In this document: positions 62,142 to 64,000 of the stretch, in pieces
How the letters are laid out: every line of letters starts with the position of its first letter
Numbering within the stretch: position 1 is the first letter of the stretch
DNA from: Rhodovastum atsumiense
Lineage (GTDB): Bacteria > Pseudomonadota > Alphaproteobacteria > Acetobacterales > Acetobacteraceae
Length of the DNA: 64,000 nt
Direction of reading: 5' to 3'
NCBI RefSeq assembly: GCF_937425535.1
Contig: NZ_OW485601.1
Location: 4,199,501-4,263,500 of the forward strand
The notes under the pieces: model-generated
Told to the model about the DNA's origin: nothing
Databases searched by the model: none
The model's input: the letters and a program-made list of their open reading frames with translations, nothing else
Translations under genes and position numbers: made by a program

Positions 62142-64000
62142 GCCCGAGGGCCACGGACTGCCGGACCTGGCGTGGCTGACGCAACTGGCGAACGAGATGT
62201 TCCACGCGCTGCCGACCAGCCCCGGATCGCCCGGCCCGCTGCCTTCGGGCGGGGTGCCGGCCGGCGTGGTGCCGGCGGGGGCCCCGACGACAGGGCTGCC
62301 GACGACAGGGCTGCCGAGGACGGCGGTGCCGACGGGGGCGTTCGGGGGGCCTGGCGTGTCACCGGCCTCGACGCCATTGCCCGACGCGCCGGACCCCGGC
62401 CTCGCCGCCCCCGGCATCGGGGGCGCCCATGCCGCGGCGGCACCGCTGGCGGCCCGCGTGCCGCCGCCGCTGCCCCGTTCCCCGACGCTGCCGGGCGTGA
62501 CGGCCGGTCCCGCCACGCTGGGCGGCATTGGCCTCGCCCCGCCTTCGGCGCCGCTGCCTGCGGCCGGGCCGCCGGTGCCCCCCGGCACGTCGTTCTACTT
62601 CCTCGACGAGGGCCACCGGGGCGCGGCCGCGCTGCCCGATCCCACCGTGCCCGGCGCTTCTGGTCCTGGCCCCTCTGTTCCTGACGTGGGGCAGGGGACC
62701 GGCGCGGCGCTGGCAGCCGCGGCCCCGCTGACGGCCCGCGCGGTGCCGGCCTTGCCGCCGGTGCCGGCCTTGCCGGGGGTCTCGGGGCCACCCGGCGCGC
62801 AGGGCGGTTTCGGCGCCCCCCCGCCCGCGTCCCCGCTGCCCGTCGTGCCGGCGCTCGGCCCGGCCATCCCGGGGCAGGAGGCATTGCAGGCGCTGCTCAT
62901 GCCGGCCCTGCCGCCGCCCCAGGCCCGGCCCGCGCCGTCCCCGGGCGGCCCGACGCCCTCGCTCTATTTCCTCCAGGATCTGGACGGGGGCGGGGTGCCG
63001 GCCGGGGCGATGCCCGCCTCCACGCCGGGGGCCGGCTTCGATCCGCACTCCCGCCGCGGCGACTTCCCGATCCTGGCCGAACGGGTGAACGGGCGGCGGC
63101 TGGTCTGGCTCGACAACGGCGCCACCACGCAGAAGCCGCGCGCGGTGATCGAGCGGCTGGTGCGGTTCTACGAACACGAGAACTCCAACATCCATCGCGC
63201 CGCGCACGAGCTTGCCGCCCGTGCCACCGATGCCTACGAGGGGGCCCGCGAGGTGACGCGGCGCTTCCTGAATGCGAGCGCGCCCGAGGAGATCGTGTTC
63301 GTCCGCGGCACCACCGAGGGCATCAATCTGGTCGCGCAGAGCTGGGGCCGGCGCTTCATCGGCGCGGGCGACGAGATCGTCATCACCTGGCTGGAGCACC
63401 ACGCCAACATCGTGCCGTGGCAGATGCTGGCCGAGCAGACCGGGGCGAAGCTGAAAGTGGCGCCGGTCGACGATGACGGGCAGGTGGTGCTCGATGCCTA
63501 TGCCAACCTGCTCGGGCCGCGGACGAAGCTGGTGGCGTTGACGCAGGTATCGAACGCGCTTGGTACCATCACGCCCGCGCAGGCGATGACGGCGATGGCG
63601 CACGCGGTCGGGGCACGGGTGCTGATCGACGGGGCGCAATCGGTGGCGCATATGCGCACCGACGTGCAGGCGCTCGGCTGCGACTGGTTCGTCTTCTCCG
63701 GCCATAAGGTGTTCGGCCCCACCGGCATCGGCGCCGTCTACGGCCGGCGCGACGTGCTGGCGGAAACCCCGCCCTGGCAGGGCGGCGGCAACATGATCCG
63801 CGACGTCACCTTCGAGTACACCGAGTACCAGGACCCGCCCGCCCGCTTCGAGGCCGGCACCGGCAACATCGCCGATGCCGTGGGGCTGGGGGCGGCGCTC
63901 GACTACGTCCAGCAGGCCGGGCTGGAGGCGATCGGCGCGCACGAACACGCGCTGCTGGAACATGCGCTGCATGACCTCGCGCATGTCCCCGGCTTGCGCC
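62134..64000 (+). CDS. Encapsulin cargo cysteine desulfurase (SufS-type) with long disordered N-terminal loading region, 3' truncated by the window
   Basis: 622 residues are visible. Residues 1-30 hold a short amphipathic segment, LAWLTQLANEMFHALP. Residues 30-305 are Pro/Ala/Gly-rich and disordered, but contain two similar motifs, SFYFLDEG (Tyr155) and SLYFLQDL (Tyr278). From about 310 the class V PLP fold begins: LDNGATTQKP, SNIHRAAHEL, RGTTEGINLV, LEHHANIVPW, and the PLP lysine in FSGHKVFGPTG. The catalytic cysteine loop would lie beyond the window. In family 2A systems the N-terminal extension targets the enzyme into the shell; the YFL and ANE motifs are the obvious docking candidates. 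Confidence 0.9.
   Translation, partial: MPEPEGHGLPDLAWLTQLANEMFHALPTSPGSPGPLPSGGVPAGVVPAGAPTTGLPTTGLPRTAVPTGAFGGPGVSPASTPLPDAPDPGLAAPGIGGAHAAAAPLAARVPPPLPRSPTLPGVTAGPATLGGIGLAPPSAPLPAAGPPVPPGTSFYFLDEGHRGAAALPDPTVPGASGPGPSVPDVGQGTGAALAAAAPLTARAVPALPPVPALPGVSGPPGAQGGFGAPPPASPLPVVPALGPAIPGQEALQALLMPALPPPQARPAPSPGGPTPSLYFLQDLDGGGVPAGAMPASTPGAGFDPHSRRGDFPILAERVNGRRLVWLDNGATTQKPRAVIERLVRFYEHENSNIHRAAHELAARATDAYEGAREVTRRFLNASAPEEIVFVRGTTEGINLVAQSWGRRFIGAGDEIVITWLEHHANIVPWQMLAEQTGAKLKVAPVDDDGQVVLDAYANLLGPRTKLVALTQVSNALGTITPAQAMTAMAHAVGARVLIDGAQSVAHMRTDVQALGCDWFVFSGHKVFGPTGIGAVYGRRDVLAETPPWQGGGNMIRDVTFEYTEYQDPPARFEAGTGNIADAVGLGAALDYVQQAGLEAIGAHEHALLEHALHDLAHVPGLR

Overview
GC-rich (about 70 percent) alphaproteobacterial chromosome. 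Gene families (Imp-type type VI secretion without TssJ, VirA-like kinase, many chemoreceptors, Hup-type uptake hydrogenase, family 2A encapsulin) suggest a Rhodospirillales/Acetobacteraceae-like soil or freshwater bacterium; this is inference, as no rRNA or tRNA is present.

Layout. 1-5081: start of a probable chemoreceptor gene, a large PAS-GGDEF-EAL protein, and a rearrangement scar where a frameshifted outer-membrane efflux gene and an aldolase gene meet, both missing their 5' ends. 5082-32976: a complete-looking T6SS in three transcription units. Leftward operon 1 runs tssA-B-C-tssC paralogue-tagJ-tssE-F-G-pseudo-caspase-haem sensor-Ser/Thr kinase. Rightward are clpV (tssH), hcp (tssD) and an AT-richer gene with a possible clan-CD Cys/His pair (candidate effector). 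Leftward operon 2 runs vgrG-DUF6931-like-fha-tssK-L-M-tagF-pppA. The three main promoters share one architecture: an 18-bp 7-4-7 palindrome followed, exactly 24 nt downstream, by TGTA(GC/AT). 32997-37202: VirG/VirA-like two-component pair with a di-haem peroxidase gene between them. 37230-42074: orphan 2-hydroxyacyl-CoA dehydratase subunit, methyltransferase, radical SAM protein, chemoreceptor. 42427-50634: small membrane protein, chemoreceptor-PilZ fusion, a second chemoreceptor overlapping a [NiFe] hydrogenase operon (small, large, cytochrome b, maturation protease), then a relic of a PilZ-coding sequence. 50802-56647: TPR/glycosyltransferase-like protein and two more chemoreceptors carrying an identical upstream 14-mer. 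56820-60938: methyltransferase/DMT exporter operon with divergent LysR regulator, YjhX-like and LprI-like small proteins. 61212-64000: family 2A encapsulin shell gene overlapping a SufS-type cysteine desulfurase with a roughly 305-residue disordered N-terminus carrying repeated YFL motifs; it runs off the window.

Together, the T6SS carries its own kinase/FHA/phosphatase switch split over two operons and a haem-containing candidate sensor beside the kinase. The encapsulin-desulfurase pair fits a sulfur-handling protein nanocompartment. Six chemoreceptors (one partial), with no cheA/cheW here, point to extensive environmental sensing. Short interspersed palindromic repeats occur at three or four sites; one has inserted in frame into a signal-peptide-coding region.
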